A stretch of 64,000 nt of DNA from Betaproteobacteria bacterium (GTDB lineage: Bacteria; Pseudomonadota; Gammaproteobacteria; Burkholderiales; Rhodocyclaceae). The stretch lies in the NCBI GenBank assembly GCA_020621405.1, contig JAHRYN010000007.1, positions 118,506 through 182,505 of the forward strand, written 5' to 3'. Shown piece by piece: positions 18,115 through 29,026 of the stretch. Numbering within the stretch: position 1 is the stretch's first letter; each line of letters starts with the position of its first letter. Made by a program: the position numbers and the translations under genes. The notes below the pieces were generated by a model, which saw nothing but the letters and a program-made list of their open reading frames with translations, had not been told where the DNA came from and did not search any database.

Positions 18115-18302
18115 TTCATGATTTGGCGCATCGCGATAACTGCTTATCGGCAGCGCGGGCAAACAGCTTAAACCGCATGGACGCCGGGACGGCGACAGAG
18201 CAATCCCGCCAAGCCGAAACCGGGGCTGCAAGCGGCGAGCTTGCCAGTGTGGCAACCCCGCGCCACGCGACGGCTGCGTTTTCCGGTACGACCGGGGCAA
18301 CC

Positions 18303-18337
18303 GAAAAAATAAAAGCCCCTGAAAAGGGGCTTTTATT
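18303..18337 (-). terminator. rho-independent terminator of the small secreted protein gene
   Basis: AATAAAAGCCCC (18308-18319) and GGGGCTTTTATT (18326-18337) form a perfect 12-bp stem with a 6-base loop. On the minus strand it is followed by a T-run (TTTTTTC), 20 bases after the stop at 18357. Confidence 0.85.
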
Positions 18338-18356
18338 CACTTCGGAACCGCCGGGA

Positions 18357-18596
18357 TCAATGCTTCGGATGATCCTTGCCGTGCGGCTTCTTGTCCTTGT
18401 GTTCCTTGTGCTCCTTCTGTTCCTTGACCGTCTTGTCGTCGGACGTACTGCCACTGTCGGCGGCCTTCTCGTTGCCCACCGTCAGCTCATGTTCGCTCTT
18501 CGGCGACGGCCCGCCCCTGTCATGCTTGTTGCCGGCAAAAGCCAGAGGGGAGGCACAGGCGACAACGGCGGCCAGCGTGATCAGTGATTTCTTCAT
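18357..18596 (-). CDS. small secreted Lys/His-rich protein
   Basis: 79 residues from the ATG at 18596, with GGAGAACACG upstream as ribosome-binding site. A clear signal peptide (MKKSLITLAAVVACASPLAFA) leaves a mature peptide of about 58 residues that is extremely hydrophilic, with KEQKEHKEHKDKKPHGKDH at the C-terminus. I recognise no family. The His/Asp/Glu/Lys composition could bind metal ions or polyanions, but that is speculation. It has its own terminator, so it is a real transcription unit. Confidence 0.75.
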   Translation of the reverse strand: MKKSLITLAAVVACASPLAFAGNKHDRGGPSPKSEHELTVGNEKAADSGSTSDDKTVKEQKEHKEHKDKKPHGKDHPKH

Positions 18597-18672
18597 CGTG
18601 TTCTCCAGGGAAAGCTGCGTCAGATCGACAGACCGACTAACGCGACAGCCTTTCGCGGGTTGACGCCGGCGC

Positions 18673-19257
18673 TCAGCGCTCGCTGTGGTAGGGCTGCCAT
18701 GCGCCGTCCGACGCAAGGCATGCACGTTCCTTCTTCGATTCATTCACGCCCTTGCCCCTGATTCCCAGCGTGTAGTTCCGGCACTTGTAGCCATCGGCGC
18801 TGAAACCGTCGAGCGGCGTGACGGTGTAATTCAATCCGTTGTCCGGGTTCAGCCAGGTGACCGGCCGGTTCGCCTCGCCCAGTTCGAGCGCGTGCCCGAG
18901 ACAGCCGCGATCAGCGTTGTCCAGATCCCGGCCAATCCGGTTGCCGATGGCCGCCCCCAGGACCGAACCGACGATGATCGCCACCGTCCGGCCATCGCCC
19001 TTGCCGACGACCGAGCCGAGGGCACCACCGATCACCCCGCCCAGCGCGGTCGCCACGGCTTCACGGTTGCAGCGTCCGGTGGACACGCCATAGTCGTCGG
19101 ACCATTGCCGGCCGGTGTAGCCCCGGTACTCCGGATCGTTCTTCTTGCGCCAGCCATGGGCCGGAGCCCAGGAAGGCGGGTTCGCCCAGGTCTCGGGCGC
19201 CAGCGGCATCAGCATTGCGCACAGACCGAGGCCGATCAACAGGTTGGCTGTTTTCAT
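18673..19257 (-). CDS. secreted glycine-zipper (17 kDa surface-antigen-like) protein
   Basis: 194 residues from the ATG at 19257. A signal peptide (about 1-25, ending TWA) is followed by a region with RGYTGRQWSDDYG, then a glycine-zipper double helix (about 68-112: ALGGVIGGALGSVVGKG...VLGAAIGNRIGRDLD) as in outer-membrane 17 kDa antigens, then a Cys-containing C-terminal part. No lipobox Cys is present at the cleavage site, so it is probably not a lipoprotein. Its role is probably in the cell envelope. Confidence 0.8.
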   Translation of the reverse strand: MKTANLLIGLGLCAMLMPLAPETWANPPSWAPAHGWRKKNDPEYRGYTGRQWSDDYGVSTGRCNREAVATALGGVIGGALGSVVGKGDGRTVAIIVGSVLGAAIGNRIGRDLDNADRGCLGHALELGEANRPVTWLNPDNGLNYTVTPLDGFSADGYKCRNYTLGIRGKGVNESKKERACLASDGAWQPYHSER

Positions 19258-19420
19258 CGTGGTTTCTTCCGGAAGACAAAGTCGGATGGCACAAGGGTCA
19301 GGACGGACAGCAATGTCGCCGCCGCCCGCATCACGCCCATATCGACCCGGCCCATGAGGACTTGAACAGCGCGTCACGCGACGACAAATGCCGTGTTACG
19401 TACAGCTTCCGAACCGGAAA

Positions 19421-19455
19421 AAGAAAAGGACTCGGGCTGTTCGGCCCAAGTCCTT
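19421..19455 (-). terminator. terminator of tRNA-Arg
   Basis: AAGGACT (19426-19432) and AGTCCTT (19449-19455) plus an inner GGGC/GCCC pairing form a hairpin just after the tRNA 3' end. On the minus strand it is followed by TTTTCTTTTT. Confidence 0.8.
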
Positions 19456-19461
19456 ATTTTT

Positions 19462-19538
19462 TGGCGCGCCCGGCGCGATTCGAACGCACGACCCCTGCCT
19501 TCGGAGGGCAGTACTCTATCCAGCTGAGCTACGGGCGC
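19462..19538 (-). tRNA. tRNA-Arg (anticodon CCG)
   Basis: 77 bases including an encoded CCA end. The minus strand has the acceptor pair GCGCCCG/CGGGCGC, D-loop AGCTGGATA, anticodon stem CTGCC/GGCAG with loop CTCCGAA (anticodon CCG, reading CGG), and T-loop TTCGAAT. All arms pair. It is a single-gene unit with its own terminator. Confidence 0.97.
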
Positions 19539-19672
19539 TTGGGTGTTGCGTGCCGGGCGGGGAGCCCGGCGCCCGGACGGACAATCCGTCGGGACGGCGC
19601 GAAGAATAGCCGCTTTGTCGCGGCGCGTCCATGATGGCCCTCTTTCGTGCAGTTCAAGTCGTCATGTATCGC

Positions 19673-19678
19673 TATAAT
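19673..19678 (+). promoter_or_regulatory. -10 element upstream of the cytochrome c5 gene
   Basis: A perfect TATAAT lies 52 bases upstream of the ATG. The -35 region is weak (about AGTTCA at 19651-19656, 16-base spacer). Confidence 0.5.
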
Positions 19679-19730
19679 GGCGCGTTTTGTTTTTCACCCG
19701 TCTTAACGGTCATCCAAAGGAACGCACAAC

Positions 19731-20234
19731 ATGTCGGACGCGCACGATGAGCATGAGTCTCTGATCAAGACGCCGCAGCAGCTGATTGCAGTGGTGGTAC
19801 TGTCTTTCGTAGTGTTTGTCGGACTCGCCATACTGGTCGCGCAGTTCGTGTCTTCAGGCATCAAGGGTGCGCAGGATGGCTCGGCCGAAGCGACCGCCAA
19901 GGCGATCCAGCCGGTGGCGCGCGTCGAGCTGGGCGCAGCCGAAAGCACGGGTCCGAAGACCGGCGAGCAGATCTACACGGCCAGCTGCGCGGCCTGTCAC
20001 GACACCGGTGCTGCCGGCGCGCCGAAGAAGGGTGACCAGACGGCCTGGGCGCCCCGCATCGCGACCGGTCTCGAAGCACTGGTGAAGTCGGCCCTGAACG
20101 GCAAGAACGCCATGCCGCCGAAGGGTGGCAATGCCGCACTGACGGAAGAAGAGATCACGCGCACCGTGGTCTATCTGGCCAATCAGGGTGGTGCGAAGTT
20201 CGCCGAACCCAAGGCTGCCGAAGAAAAGAAGTAA
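19731..20234 (+). CDS. membrane-anchored cytochrome c5-type protein
   Basis: 167 residues. A cytoplasmic N-terminus, one transmembrane anchor (about 18-40), an Ala-rich spacer and a monoheme cytochrome c domain (about 75-158) are visible, with heme site CAACH (86-90) and likely axial Met128 in NAMPPKG. Such proteins carry electrons in the periplasm between respiratory complexes. A ribosome-binding site (AAAGGAACG) precedes the ATG. It forms a single-gene unit closed by a strong terminator. Confidence 0.92.
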   Translation: MSDAHDEHESLIKTPQQLIAVVVLSFVVFVGLAILVAQFVSSGIKGAQDGSAEATAKAIQPVARVELGAAESTGPKTGEQIYTASCAACHDTGAAGAPKKGDQTAWAPRIATGLEALVKSALNGKNAMPPKGGNAALTEEEITRTVVYLANQGGAKFAEPKAAEEKK

Positions 20235-20257
20235 GGCAGCAAGCGTCAGCAGCCTTG

Positions 20258-20286
20258 AAAAAACCCGCCTGACCGGCGGGTTTTTT
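20258..20286. terminator. bidirectional terminator between cytochrome c5 and rep
   Basis: CCCGCC (20264-20269) and GGCGGG (20275-20280) with loop TGACC, flanked by six A's and six T's. It serves the plus-strand cytochrome gene and the minus-strand helicase gene, which ends at 20289. Confidence 0.93.
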
Positions 20287-20288
20287 CG

Positions 20289-22283
20289 TCAACCCTTGCC
20301 GGCGAGCATCGCCTTCATCGCCTCAAGCCGCGCCACGTTGGCGGCGCGCTGTTCGGCTTTCGGCGCACCATCGGCATTCGGGCGCTGCACTTCCTCGCCC
20401 ATTTCGGTGATGAAACGCGACGGTTCGCAGTCGCGCGACTCGCGGCCGCTGCGGCGCCGCTCGCAGTAGCTCAGCGTCAGCGTGCGCTGCGCCCGGGTGA
20501 TGCCGACATACATCAGCCGGCGCTCTTCCTCGATCTTTCCGCCGTCCAGCGACTCCCGGTGCGGCAGGATGCCTTCCTCCAGCCCGATCAGGAACACGTG
20601 CTTGTACTCCAGGCCCTTCGACGCGTGCAGCGTGGACAGCTGCACCGCGTCGCGCGCCTCATCGTCATCACGCTTGTCCAGCATGGTGATCAACGCGACG
20701 GTCTGGGTCAGTTCGAGCAGGCTCTTGCCGTCCTCCTCGCCCTTGCGGCCCATCCAGTCGACGAAGTCACGCACATTGTTCCAGCGCGTTTCCGCTTCCT
20801 TCGGTTCGAACTGCTCGAACAGCCAGGTCTCGTAGCCGATGCCGCGCAGCAGGTCTTCCAGCAGCAGGCGCGGCGCTTCGGTGCGCGCGCGCCATTCGAT
20901 GCGGTTGATGAATTCGCCGAATTCGCGCAGCGGCCCGAGCGCGCGCGCCGGCAGCGCCGGTTCGGCGCCGGCTTCGAACATCGCCGCGAACAGGCTGGCG
21001 TGGCGCTCGCCAGCGTAGCGGCCGAGCGCTTCCAGACTGGCTCCGCCGATGCCCCGCTTCGGCGTGGTCACCGCGCGGATGAAGGCCGGGTCGTCGTCGC
21101 TGTTGGCGACCAGTCGCAGATAGGCCATCACGTCCTTGATTTCGGCGCGGTCGAAGAAAGACTGGCCGCCACTGACGATGTACGGGATCTTCTGCTCGCG
21201 CAGCGCGGTCTCGATGACGCGCGCCTGATGGTTGCCGCGGTACAGCACCGCGTAGTCGCCGAAGTGGCCGCGATGCTCGAATTTGTGCGATGCGATGCGC
21301 ATGGCCACGCACTCGGCCTCGTGCTCGGCGTCGCGCGCAACCATCAGCGTGATCGGATCGCCACGCCCCATGTCCGACCACAGCTTCTTGTCGAACAGCT
21401 TCTCGTTGCGTGAAATCAGCGTGTTGGCCGCCGACAGGATGCGCTGCATCGAACGGTAGTTCTGTTCGAGCTTGATCACCTTCAGCTTCGGATAGTCGGT
21501 CTGCAGGTTGCGCAGGTTCTCGACGTCGGCGCCGCGCCAGGCATAGATCGCCTGATCATCGTCGCCGACCGCGGTGAAGGCGCCGCGATGGCCGGCCAGC
21601 AGCTTGACGATCTGGTACTGGCAGCTGTTGGTGTCCTGGTATTCGTCGATCAGCAGATAGCGCAGCCGGCCCTGCCAGCGCGCCAGCAGATCCGGATCGT
21701 TTGCCAGCAGCTGCGCCGGCAGGCCGATCAGGTCGTCGAAATCGACCGCCTGATAGGCGCGCAATGTGCGCTCGTACTCCTCGTAGACGCGTGCGGCGAC
21801 CGCCTCCAGTTCGTCGGCGGCGTGCGACGCGGCGGCCGACGGCGCCAGCAGCGCGTTCTTCCAGCCGGAAATGCGCGACACCAGCGCACGCAGCCGCGCC
21901 TTTTCGGTTTCCTTCGAAATGTCCTGCACGATGGACAGTGCATCCGACGCGTCGAGTATCGAAAACGCCGGCTTCAGTCCGGCCGCCTTCGCTTCCATGC
22001 GCAGCAGCTTGGCGCCCAGCGCATGGAAGGTCGAAATGTTGAGCTGCTTGCCGGCGCGCCCGTCGAGCAGGTGCGAGGCGCGTTCCTGCATTTCCTTTGC
22101 CGCCTTGTTGGTGAAGGTGATGGCCGCGATGTGGCGCGGATCAATGCCGCACTGCTGCACCAGCCAGGCGATCTTGCGCGTGATCACGCGCGTCTTGCCG
22201 GAACCGGCACCGGCCAGCACCAGCAGCGGCCCATCGAGATATTTCACCGCCTCGCGCTGCGGCGCGTTCATGTCGGACAGCAT
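20289..22283 (-). CDS. rep: ATP-dependent DNA helicase Rep
   Basis: 664 residues from the ATG at 22283; a second ATG four codons later is equally plausible. It is a superfamily 1A 3'-5' helicase that clears obstacles ahead of replication forks. Visible motifs are the Q-motif (MNAPQREAV), Walker A GAGSGKTR, motif Ia [30 protein letters not shown], and the C-terminal [18 protein letters not shown]. Its sequence is closer to Rep than to UvrD (for example [16 protein letters not shown]). It is divergently transcribed from tex. Confidence 0.93.
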   Translation of the reverse strand: MLSDMNAPQREAVKYLDGPLLVLAGAGSGKTRVITRKIAWLVQQCGIDPRHIAAITFTNKAAKEMQERASHLLDGRAGKQLNISTFHALGAKLLRMEAKAAGLKPAFSILDASDALSIVQDISKETEKARLRALVSRISGWKNALLAPSAAASHAADELEAVAARVYEEYERTLRAYQAVDFDDLIGLPAQLLANDPDLLARWQGRLRYLLIDEYQDTNSCQYQIVKLLAGHRGAFTAVGDDDQAIYAWRGADVENLRNLQTDYPKLKVIKLEQNYRSMQRILSAANTLISRNEKLFDKKLWSDMGRGDPITLMVARDAEHEAECVAMRIASHKFEHRGHFGDYAVLYRGNHQARVIETALREQKIPYIVSGGQSFFDRAEIKDVMAYLRLVANSDDDPAFIRAVTTPKRGIGGASLEALGRYAGERHASLFAAMFEAGAEPALPARALGPLREFGEFINRIEWRARTEAPRLLLEDLLRGIGYETWLFEQFEPKEAETRWNNVRDFVDWMGRKGEEDGKSLLELTQTVALITMLDKRDDDEARDAVQLSTLHASKGLEYKHVFLIGLEEGILPHRESLDGGKIEEERRLMYVGITRAQRTLTLSYCERRRSGRESRDCEPSRFITEMGEEVQRPNADGAPKAEQRAANVARLEAMKAMLAGKG

Positions 22284-22408
22284 GCGGATCGCGGCGCCGC
22301 GCGAACGTCGGCGCCCAGGAAAGGACAAGCCGCATTCTACCGGCCTTGCGACACCCGCCCGGCTTGGGTATGGTCCGCGCCTTCATCCGCCGTCCTTGCC
22401 TGCCGCAC

Positions 22409-24739
22409 ATGCTGCCACCGATCGAACACCGCCTCGCCACCGAACTCGGCGCCCGCCCGCAACAGATCAATGCCGCGGTTGCGCTGCTCGACGAAGGCGC
22501 GACCGTGCCCTTCATCTCGCGCTACCGCAAGGAAGTGACCGGTGGCCTCGACGACACGCAGCTGCGCCTGCTGGAGGAACGCCTCGGCTACCTGCGCGAA
22601 CTGGAAGAACGCCGCGGCGCGGTGATCGCCAGCATCGACGAGCAGGGCAAGCTGACGCCGGCACTGCGTGTCGAGATCGAGAATGCCGACAGCAAGCAGC
22701 GGCTGGAAGACCTCTACCTGCCGTACAAGCAGAAGCGGCGCACCAAGGCGCAGATTGCGCGCGAAGCGGGCATCGAACCACTCGCCGATGCGCTGCTGGC
22801 CGACCCGACGCTGAACCCGGAAGCCGAGGCCGCGAAGTTCCTGAATGCCGAAGCCGGCTTCGCCGACGCCAAGGCGGTGCTCGACGGTGCGCGGCAGATC
22901 CTGATGGAACGCTTCGCCGAAAGCGCCGAACTGGTCGGCGCGCTGCGCAGTCACATCGCCGAGCACGGCATCGTCGTGGCCATGGTGGCCGACGGCAAGG
23001 AAAACGACGCCGAAGCCGCCAAGTTCCGCGACTACTTCGCCTACCGCGAGAAGCTGGCCGACATTCCGTCACACCGCGCGCTGGCGCTGTTCCGCGGCCG
23101 CAACGAAGAAGCGCTGCGGGTGAAGCTGGCGCTCGACACCGACCCGGAAGACGGTTCGCGCAGCGCCGAACCCAACCCGTGCGAACGGCGCGTGATGGTG
23201 CATGCCGGCATTCGCGACCAGGGGCGTGCCGCCGACCGCTGGCTGGTCGAGACCGCGCGCTGGACCTGGAACGTCAAGCTGTCGGTGCACATCGAGCTCG
23301 ACCTGATGAACGAGCTGCGCGCGCGCGCCGAACTGGAAGCGATCCGTGTGTTCGCCAAGAACCTGAAGGACCTGCTGCTGGCCGCACCGGCCGGCCCGCG
23401 CGTCACCATGGGTCTGGACCCCGGCATCCGCACCGGCGTGAAGGTGGCCGTGGTCGATGCCACCGGCAAGCTGGTCGACACCGCCACCATCTATCCGCAC
23501 GAACCGCGCCGCGACTGGGACGGCTCGCTGCACCTGCTGTCGACGCTGGCCACGAAGCACGGCGTGCAGCTGATCGCCATCGGCAATGGCACGGCCAGCC
23601 GCGAAACCGACAAGCTGGCGGCCGACCTGATCAAGCTGAAGCCGGAACTGGCGATGACCAAGATCGTGGTGTCGGAGGCCGGCGCATCGGTGTATTCGGC
23701 GTCCGAGCTGGCAGCGAAGGAATTTCCGGATCTTGACGTCAGCCTGCGCGGCGCAGTGTCGATCGCGCGCCGGCTGCAGGACCCGCTGGCCGAACTGGTG
23801 AAGATAGACCCGAAGGCGATCGGCGTCGGCCAGTACCAGCACGATGTCAGCCAGACGAAACTGGCGCGTTCGCTCGACGCCGTGGTCGAGGACTGCGTGA
23901 ATGCGGTCGGCGTCGATGTGAACACCGCATCGGCACCGCTGCTGGCACGCATTTCCGGGCTGAACTCGACGCTGGCGCAGAACATCGTCGCGCACCGCGA
24001 CAGCAACGGCGCCTTCGCGTCGCGCAAGGCCCTGCTGAAGGTGCCGCGCCTGGGCGACAAGACCTTCGAACAGTGTGCCGGCTTCCTGCGCGTGATGAAT
24101 GGCGACAACCCGCTCGACGCCTCCGCGGTGCACCCGGAAGCGTATCCGGTGGTCGAGCGCATCCTGGCCGACGTGCAGAAGAAGGCGCGCGAACTGATCG
24201 GCGACGCGGCCACCGTCAAGCGGCTGTCAGCCGCGAAATACACCGACGAGCGCTTCGGCCTGCCGACGGTGCAGGACATCCTGCGCGAACTGGAAAAACC
24301 CGGCCGCGACCCGCGTCCCGAATTCAGGACGGCCAGCTTCCGCGACGGCGTCGAACAGCTGAAGGACCTCGAACCCGGCATGCTGCTCGAGGGAGTCGTC
24401 ACCAACGTCACCAACTTCGGTGCCTTCGTCGACATCGGCGTGCATCAGGATGGCCTGGTGCATGTGTCGGCGATCGCCAACCGCTTCGTGAAGGATCCGG
24501 CCGAAGTGGTGAAGGCCGGCGACATCGTCAAGGTGAAGGTGCTGGAGGTGGACATCGCGCGCAAGCGCATCGCGCTCACCATGCGTCTGTCGGACGAGGC
24601 GGTGCGCAAGCCGGCACAGAAGGATGCACGGCCGGCGGCAAGAGGCGGTCACGATGCGCGCCGCCCGGACCGTGCGGCAGAGCCGCCGGCCGGTAACAGT
24701 GCTTTCGCCGCCGCCTTCGCCAAGGCCGTGAAACGCTGA
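22409..24739 (+). CDS. tex: Tex-family RNA-binding transcription accessory protein
   Basis: 776 residues from the ATG at 22409. The family N-terminus ([20 protein letters not shown]) starts just after it, so the longer in-frame version is rejected. Tex is a cytoplasmic nucleic-acid-binding factor linked to transcription. Domains in order: N-terminal helical region (IARY-like [17 protein letters not shown]), YqgF-like domain ([17 protein letters not shown]), helix-hairpin-helix repeats ([13 protein letters not shown] and following), and an S1 domain (about 630-705, [20 protein letters not shown]). A basic Ala/Arg tail follows. Confidence 0.95.
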   Translation: MLPPIEHRLATELGARPQQINAAVALLDEGATVPFISRYRKEVTGGLDDTQLRLLEERLGYLRELEERRGAVIASIDEQGKLTPALRVEIENADSKQRLEDLYLPYKQKRRTKAQIAREAGIEPLADALLADPTLNPEAEAAKFLNAEAGFADAKAVLDGARQILMERFAESAELVGALRSHIAEHGIVVAMVADGKENDAEAAKFRDYFAYREKLADIPSHRALALFRGRNEEALRVKLALDTDPEDGSRSAEPNPCERRVMVHAGIRDQGRAADRWLVETARWTWNVKLSVHIELDLMNELRARAELEAIRVFAKNLKDLLLAAPAGPRVTMGLDPGIRTGVKVAVVDATGKLVDTATIYPHEPRRDWDGSLHLLSTLATKHGVQLIAIGNGTASRETDKLAADLIKLKPELAMTKIVVSEAGASVYSASELAAKEFPDLDVSLRGAVSIARRLQDPLAELVKIDPKAIGVGQYQHDVSQTKLARSLDAVVEDCVNAVGVDVNTASAPLLARISGLNSTLAQNIVAHRDSNGAFASRKALLKVPRLGDKTFEQCAGFLRVMNGDNPLDASAVHPEAYPVVERILADVQKKARELIGDAATVKRLSAAKYTDERFGLPTVQDILRELEKPGRDPRPEFRTASFRDGVEQLKDLEPGMLLEGVVTNVTNFGAFVDIGVHQDGLVHVSAIANRFVKDPAEVVKAGDIVKVKVLEVDIARKRIALTMRLSDEAVRKPAQKDARPAARGGHDARRPDRAAEPPAGNSAFAAAFAKAVKR

Positions 24740-24765
24740 CCGGGCGGAGGTCGCGCCGGGCTCGC

Positions 24766-26292
24766 TCAGCGCGACTGCTTGATCAGCCGTGAATTCGCCG
24801 ACTGCACCGGGCGCGCGTTGTTCTTGTACAGGTGGCCGAACACGCCGATCTGGTCGGCCGACACGGCCTGCGGCTGCTTGAGCACGATCCAGGTCACGCC
24901 TTCCGAACACGGCGGCGTGGTCAGCGAACCCATGTAGGTGAAGTACTCACGTTTCTCGGGCAGCAGTTTGGCCAGGTCGATGCTGACGTCGGGCGTGAAT
25001 TCGACGTTCTTCTGCAGCGGCAGGTTGGCCCACAGCGTGTTGAAGACAGAACTTTCGTCACCGCGCTCGAGCAGCACGGCAACCACGGCGAGCTTGTCGT
25101 CCACGTCGCGGTGCACGAGGTGGGCGACCATTTCATAGCTCTTGCCGTTGACCCGTTCCTCGGCCGGCTTGTGGAAGTGGAACTGCACCAGGTCATAGCG
25201 CTTGCCGGAAACCGTGAAGCTGCTGCCCTCGCCGACATTCACCTGCACGGTGTGACCGTTGTCGATGATGGTGAAGAACGTCGTCTTGTAGTCGAAGGTG
25301 ATCGGCGGCAGATCGACCTTGATGCCATCACGGATGTCGATCGGCGACTGCGTGCGGCCTTCGCCGCACTGCGCCCACTCCGGTTTGAGCCTGCCCCAGT
25401 TCTGCGGACCGGTCTCGCCGTCGTAGGTCCAGTGGATGTCCCGGTGTTCGTTCGTGGCCGGAGCGGCTGCCACCATCCGCGCTGCGGCATGGGGGCTGGG
25501 TGCCGCCGCCATCAGCGTCGGTCTGCGTACCCGCGGCTCGGCCGGCGGCAATGGAATTTCGCTGTGCGCCCTGACCGGCGGTGCCGGACGCGCGACGACA
25601 ACCGGCGCTTCGTGCTGCACTGCCGGCTTTTCGGCGACCGGTTCGGCGGCCTTTGCAACACCGATCTTCCCCGGTGCGGCCTTCTCCGGAACCGCTGCCG
25701 GCTTGCCCTTTTCCGTCGTGCCAACCTTGGGTGTATTCGCCAGCTCGTCGCGCGCCTGTGCCGCAGCTTCACGCAGATCAGGCTTGATGCTGACCATTTC
25801 GGTCCGCTCGATGCGTCCTCGCTGGTTGTCGTTCTCGGCCGTGCGCGCTGCGCGGCCGGCCTGTTCGGCCACCTGCCTCAGTTCTTCGGCACCCGGCGGC
25901 TGGCACACCTCGCGGAACAGCTTTTCGTCGAGCGTGCCGGGCAGCAGCACGATTTCGCTGTCCGAGCCGGCGCGTTCCTCGCGCAGGATCTTCTGGCCCT
26001 GATCCAGATAGACGCGCTTGATGGTGGCGAACTTCAGGCTCTGGCAGTCGTAGCGGTTCAGCGCCTGCACCATGGCATAGCCGGTCTTCTGCGCTTCGGC
26101 TTCGGTCAGTACCAGTCGGCCCCAGGCGACCTTCTTGCCGCTTTCGGCGCGCAGCACGCTGTCGCGGTCGATTTCTATCGTCTTGCCGCGATCGGTCGCC
26201 ACCGTATGCCAGTCGGCCGCCTGCGCGGTAGCGAGCGCACAGCCGAGGGCGACGGCGATCAGCGTGGGTTTCAATATGGCGTGTTTTTTCAT
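24766..26292 (-). CDS. alpha-carbonic anhydrase with N-terminal surface-adhesin-E-like domain
   Basis: 508 residues, about twice the usual alpha-carbonic anhydrase length, from the ATG at 26292. A signal peptide (1-25, ending AQA) is followed by a domain at about 26-130 resembling surface-adhesin protein E (DWHTVATDRGKTIEIDRDSV, Cys83/Cys130). Residues 131-280 form a charged, Ala/Pro-rich linker. The catalytic domain (about 284-508) has QFHFHKPAEE and HLVH, giving zinc ligands His372, His374 and His391, and SLTTPPCSEGV. It should hydrate CO2 in the periplasm or at the cell surface. A shared upstream region separates it from the divergent thiC riboswitch. Confidence 0.9.
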   Translation of the reverse strand: MKKHAILKPTLIAVALGCALATAQAADWHTVATDRGKTIEIDRDSVLRAESGKKVAWGRLVLTEAEAQKTGYAMVQALNRYDCQSLKFATIKRVYLDQGQKILREERAGSDSEIVLLPGTLDEKLFREVCQPPGAEELRQVAEQAGRAARTAENDNQRGRIERTEMVSIKPDLREAAAQARDELANTPKVGTTEKGKPAAVPEKAAPGKIGVAKAAEPVAEKPAVQHEAPVVVARPAPPVRAHSEIPLPPAEPRVRRPTLMAAAPSPHAAARMVAAAPATNEHRDIHWTYDGETGPQNWGRLKPEWAQCGEGRTQSPIDIRDGIKVDLPPITFDYKTTFFTIIDNGHTVQVNVGEGSSFTVSGKRYDLVQFHFHKPAEERVNGKSYEMVAHLVHRDVDDKLAVVAVLLERGDESSVFNTLWANLPLQKNVEFTPDVSIDLAKLLPEKREYFTYMGSLTTPPCSEGVTWIVLKQPQAVSADQIGVFGHLYKNNARPVQSANSRLIKQSR

Positions 26293-26413
26293 GACAGGTC
26301 TCGCGTAATCCCGGCCCGGTTCAGGGCGATGAAGGGGTTTACGGCAGGACCCGGCCTGCGCTTGAACCGTGCGCCTTGCGCTGCAGCGAAGGGCAGGGTA
26401 AGTTCCATGCGCA

Positions 26414-28482
<2,069 letters not shown>

Positions 28483-28506
28483 GCGAGCACCGTCGACGAA
28501 CGGGAA

Positions 28507-28538
28507 GAAAGGGCTGCATGCGCAGCCCTTTCTTTTTT
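28507..28538 (+). terminator. rho-independent terminator of thiC
   Basis: GAAAGGGCTGC (28507-28517) and GCAGCCCTTTC (28522-28532) form a perfect 11-bp stem with a 4-base loop, followed by six T's. Confidence 0.95.
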
Positions 28539-28953
28539 CAACCTCTGCACCTTTTCGATTGCGGCTGCATTTTTAGCGCGGACGGACGGGGCAAGCGCCC
28601 GTGGCGAATACGCCCGGGGGAAATGAGCCCGCTCGCCATTTACCCGGCTCGTGAACCGCGATTGCAACTCCCTCGATCAGGGGTGTCGGCAGCATTTACA
28701 CACACGCCCAAAACCAAGGAAGCGAAGTACACCGCTGCATGGATCACGCGCTCAGGAAGCGGCCGGCGACAGATGCACCTCGCCCCGACAATTTCGGATA
28801 TCCAGACCATTCCGTTTTCATCCAAAGCTCTTGAAATGGCTTGTCGTTAAGGGATGCCAGCCGTCACCAAGGAGGTTTACGGAAAAACCGCAGGCATCTG
28901 CGTGGTCGAGAGGCGTGACTGCAGGCTCGGCCAGCGCCGACCCGTAAAAGTGC
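28539..28953. other. intergenic stretch without a recognisable gene
   Basis: 415 bases between the thiC terminator and the sigma-54-type promoter. Base composition is closer to 50-55% GC than the coding flanks. Short open frames on both strands show no ribosome-binding site and no protein-like composition. It may contain upstream activator sites for the PEP-CTERM gene promoter, but I cannot point to a clear repeated box. Confidence 0.5.
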
Positions 28954-28955
28954 CG

Positions 28956-28971
28956 TGGAATAACCCTTGCT
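28956..28971 (+). promoter_or_regulatory. putative sigma-54 (-24/-12) promoter of the PEP-CTERM gene
   Basis: TGGAATAACCCTTGCT matches the sigma-54 consensus: GG at 28957-28958, exactly 10 bases, then GC at 28969-28970 inside TTGCT. Mismatches lie only in the less conserved CACG part. It is 56 bases upstream of the ATG. PEP-CTERM genes in exosortase-bearing betaproteobacteria are often controlled by the PrsK/PrsR system with sigma-54, which fits. Confidence 0.6.
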
Positions 28972-29026
28972 TACAGGTGCCGGAGCAAAATTGCCGTCTT
29001 TCGCATCCATCCGGAGATCACCAAAA

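Noticed and set aside
19215..19634. Open reading frames on the plus strand across the tRNA region, with ARFERTTPAF and GGQYSIQLSYGR
   Set aside because: They are the antisense of tRNA-Arg, a well-known source of spurious protein predictions.
28651..28947. Possible 98-residue plus-strand gene between thiC and the PEP-CTERM gene
   Set aside because: No ribosome-binding site, no hydrophobic core or family signal, and it runs up to the sigma-54-type promoter.
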